Position numbers and translations under genes: made by a program | The notes under the pieces: generated by a model | The model's input: the letters and a program-made list of their open reading frames with translations, nothing else | Told to the model about the DNA's origin: nothing | Databases searched by the model: none | In this document: positions 6,603-7,196 of the stretch, in pieces | How positions within the stretch are numbered: the stretch's first letter is position 1 | How the letters are laid out: the number at the start of each line of letters is the position of its first letter | Source of the DNA: Clostridia bacterium | GTDB lineage: Bacteria; Bacillota; Clostridia; Oscillospirales; Acutalibacteraceae | Length of the DNA stretch: 7,196 bases | Reading direction: 5' to 3' | Assembly (NCBI GenBank): GCA_900752115.1 | Contig: CAADUC010000015.1 | Location: 1-7,196 of the forward strand

Positions 6603-6611
6603 ATTATACCA
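6603..6611 (-). promoter_or_regulatory. Extended -10 promoter for the HD-domain gene
   Basis: The minus strand reads TGGTATAAT (complement of 6611 to 6603), an extended -10. A partial -35, TTGCTC (complement of 6631 to 6626), is 17 bases upstream. Transcription should begin near 6596, leaving a leader of about 40 bases before ATG 6554. Confidence 0.75.
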
Positions 6612-6675
6612 TTTTCTGTGCGGCGGAGCAAGAAAGCCCGTTACTTTTGCCGCATATCCAAAAAGCGCACACACA

Positions 6676-6684
6676 TGGTATAAT
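6676..6684 (+). promoter_or_regulatory. Extended -10 promoter P1, upstream copy, toward the ABC-F gene
   Basis: TGGTATAAT, with the TG at the extended -10 position and TATAAT at 6679-6684, opens the first copy of the 44-bp repeat. No good -35 is seen at 16-18 bases. Expected start of transcription is near 6691, giving a leader of about 190 bases that contains the second promoter. Confidence 0.6.
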
Positions 6685-6719
6685 AGCCGCAGACAGAGTG
6701 CAGCGCGGGCAAACCGGTC
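6676..6719 (+). repeat. 44-bp direct repeat, copy 1 (promoter/leader block)
   Basis: Matches 6782-6825 at 43 of 44 bases, the only difference being A at 6702 against G at 6808. The copies are offset by 106 bases with 62 bases of different sequence between. The repeat contains the extended -10 and the first bases of the predicted transcript, so it duplicates a working control element rather than coding DNA. Confidence 0.95.
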
Positions 6720-6771
6720 CGCGGCTTCCGCCCAACCTGAGCGGCCTGTGGCCGCGGTGCGCGATTTGCCC
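6707..6771 (+). promoter_or_regulatory. Stem-loop forming region between the two promoter copies
   Basis: Nested complementarity runs inward: GGGCAAA (6707-6713) with TTTGCCC (6765-6771), CCGCGG (6719-6724) with CCGCGG (6752-6757), and, as an alternative inner hairpin, GCGGCC (6741-6746) with GGCCGC (6750-6755) around a TGT loop. It would form in RNA from P1. TTTGCCC can instead pair with the second GGGCAAA at 6813-6819. Regulatory role is inferred. Confidence 0.45.
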
Positions 6772-6781
6772 ACCGCAGGTG

Positions 6782-6790
6782 TGGTATAAT
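6782..6790 (+). promoter_or_regulatory. Extended -10 promoter P2, downstream copy, toward the ABC-F gene
   Basis: Second plus-strand TGGTATAAT with TATAAT at 6785-6790. No clear -35 at normal spacing. Expected start near 6797, leaving a leader of about 83 bases before ATG 6880. It is the closer and probably the main promoter. Confidence 0.7.
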
Positions 6791-6791
6791 A

Positions 6792-6810
6792 GCCGCAGAC
6801 AGAGTGCGGC
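6792..6810 (+). promoter_or_regulatory. Candidate operator GCCGCA-N7-TGCGGC over the P2 start site
   Basis: A perfect 6-base inverted repeat with a 7-base spacer begins one base after the -10 box and covers the expected start of transcription. This is a usual place for a repressor site. The 5' arm would lie largely upstream of the transcript, so a DNA-binding site is more likely than an RNA hairpin. The same hexamer also occurs at 6619-6624, 6649-6654 and 6686-6691. Confidence 0.4.
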
Positions 6811-6832
6811 GCGGGCAAACCGGTCTGCTGCG

Positions 6833-6883
6833 ATGGGGCCTCCGGCAACACTGTACTTCTATAAAGGAGAAATTTTCCCATGA
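6833..6883 (+). other. Possible 16-codon leader ORF overlapping the ABC-F start
   Basis: ATG at 6833 opens a frame encoding MGPPATLYFYKGEIFP whose TGA overlaps the ABC-F start as ATGA (6880-6883). The ABC-F ribosome site lies inside it. There is no ribosome site before ATG 6833, so translation is doubtful; coupled or attenuating leader peptides are known for some ABC-F genes. Confidence 0.2.
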
Positions 6884-7196
6884 TTACTGTATCCGATCTG
6901 AGCCTGAGCTTCAGCGGTCAGGCACTGTTTTCCCATGTCGACCTGCTTTTCACCGAAGGCAATTGTTACGGCGTCATCGGCGCCAACGGGGCGGGCAAGT
7001 CGACCTTCCTGCGTATCCTCTCCGGCGAGCTCGAACCGACGGGCGGTACAGTCAGCATTGACCCAAAGCTTCGCATGTCTGTGCTTAAGCAGGATCACCA
7101 CGCTTATGATGATTATACCGTTTTTGAGACAATCCTGATGGGCAATCCGCGTCTCTACGAGGTGCTCAAGGAGAAGGACGCTCTCTATGCCAAGGA
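6880..7196 (+). CDS. ABC-F ATPase, YkpA/YbiT-like, 3' truncated by window edge
   Basis: The first 105 residues of a soluble ABC-F protein; these bind the ribosomal E site with two ATPase domains and have no membrane part. The start MITVSDLSLSFSGQALFSHVDLLF is followed by Walker A GANGAGKST (34-42), LRILSGELEPTGGTVSI, and the Q-loop KQDHHAYDDYTVFETILMG (Q71), then RLYEVLKEKDALYAK, which is typical of the YkpA/YbiT group. The signature, Walker B and P-site linker regions lie beyond the edge, so housekeeping and antibiotic-protection types cannot be told apart for certain; the N-terminus resembles the housekeeping group. AAGGAGA lies nine bases before ATG 6880. Two tandem promoters and a structured leader precede it. 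Confidence 0.93.
   Translation, partial: MITVSDLSLSFSGQALFSHVDLLFTEGNCYGVIGANGAGKSTFLRILSGELEPTGGTVSIDPKLRMSVLKQDHHAYDDYTVFETILMGNPRLYEVLKEKDALYAK

Larger units (their letters stand above)
6782..6825 (+). repeat. 44-bp direct repeat, copy 2 (promoter/leader block)
   Basis: Downstream copy of 6676-6719, with one mismatch. Weaker likeness continues a few bases past the end. The G at 6808 completes an inverted repeat that is imperfect in copy 1. Confidence 0.95.

Noticed and set aside
6676..6825. CRISPR-like or mobile-element repeat
   Set aside because: Only two direct copies, 62 bases apart, each containing a promoter; no cas genes, no transposase, no terminal inverted repeats.
6555..6881. 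In-frame extension of the HD-domain ORF to 6881 on the minus strand (305 aa in total)
   Set aside because: The extension translates the direct repeats and promoter DNA, has no HD-family likeness, and ATG 6554 has a strong ribosome site with the expected N-terminus.

Overview
The window reads as ordinary chromosome from a moderately GC-rich Gram-positive anaerobe. My best guess is a clostridial lineage such as Oscillospiraceae/Ruminococcaceae. This rests on the GGAGG-type ribosome sites, the TTG starts, the PadR/DUF1700/DUF4097 operon and the YkpA/YbiT-type ABC-F protein. The lineage is inferred from family resemblance, not from a search. No tRNA, rRNA, CRISPR array, transposase or phage gene was seen.

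Layout. (1) 1-2669, plus strand: the end of a small monotopic phosphoglycosyl transferase (sugar-1-phosphate to undecaprenyl phosphate), a TcdA-type tRNA t6A dehydratase coupled to it by a Shine-Dalgarno overlapping the stop codon, and a GT4 glycosyltransferase. This looks like the end of a surface-polysaccharide locus with a tRNA-modification gene caught inside. (2) 2670-2839: a non-coding leader with crossing inverted repeats (A-B-A'-B'). (3) 2840-3685: a DUF368 membrane protein of the PopT type, proposed to recycle undecaprenyl phosphate, followed by a strong hairpin terminator at 3728-3764. (4) 3820-5753: a tight three-gene operon driven by a perfect TTGACA-17-TATAAT promoter: PadR regulator, DUF1700/HAAS membrane protein and DUF4097 ('Toastrack') membrane-anchored beta-repeat protein. 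(5) 5835-5878: a two-way terminator between convergent operons. (6) 5964-6554, minus strand: an HD-domain nucleotidase like YfbR/HDDC2. (7) 6555-6879: a divergent control region with three copies of the extended -10 box TGGTATAAT, two of them inside a 44-bp direct repeat. (8) 6880 to the right edge: the start of an ABC-F ATPase.

Working together. The phosphoglycosyl transferase, the GT4 enzyme and the PopT-like protein all touch lipid-linked glycan assembly: loading the C55 carrier, extending the glycan, and returning the carrier. The PadR-HAAS-Toastrack operon is a common Firmicutes envelope-stress type module; its trigger is unknown. The regions least explained by known families are the popT leader (2702-2790) and the duplicated promoter/leader block before the ABC-F gene (6676-6825).
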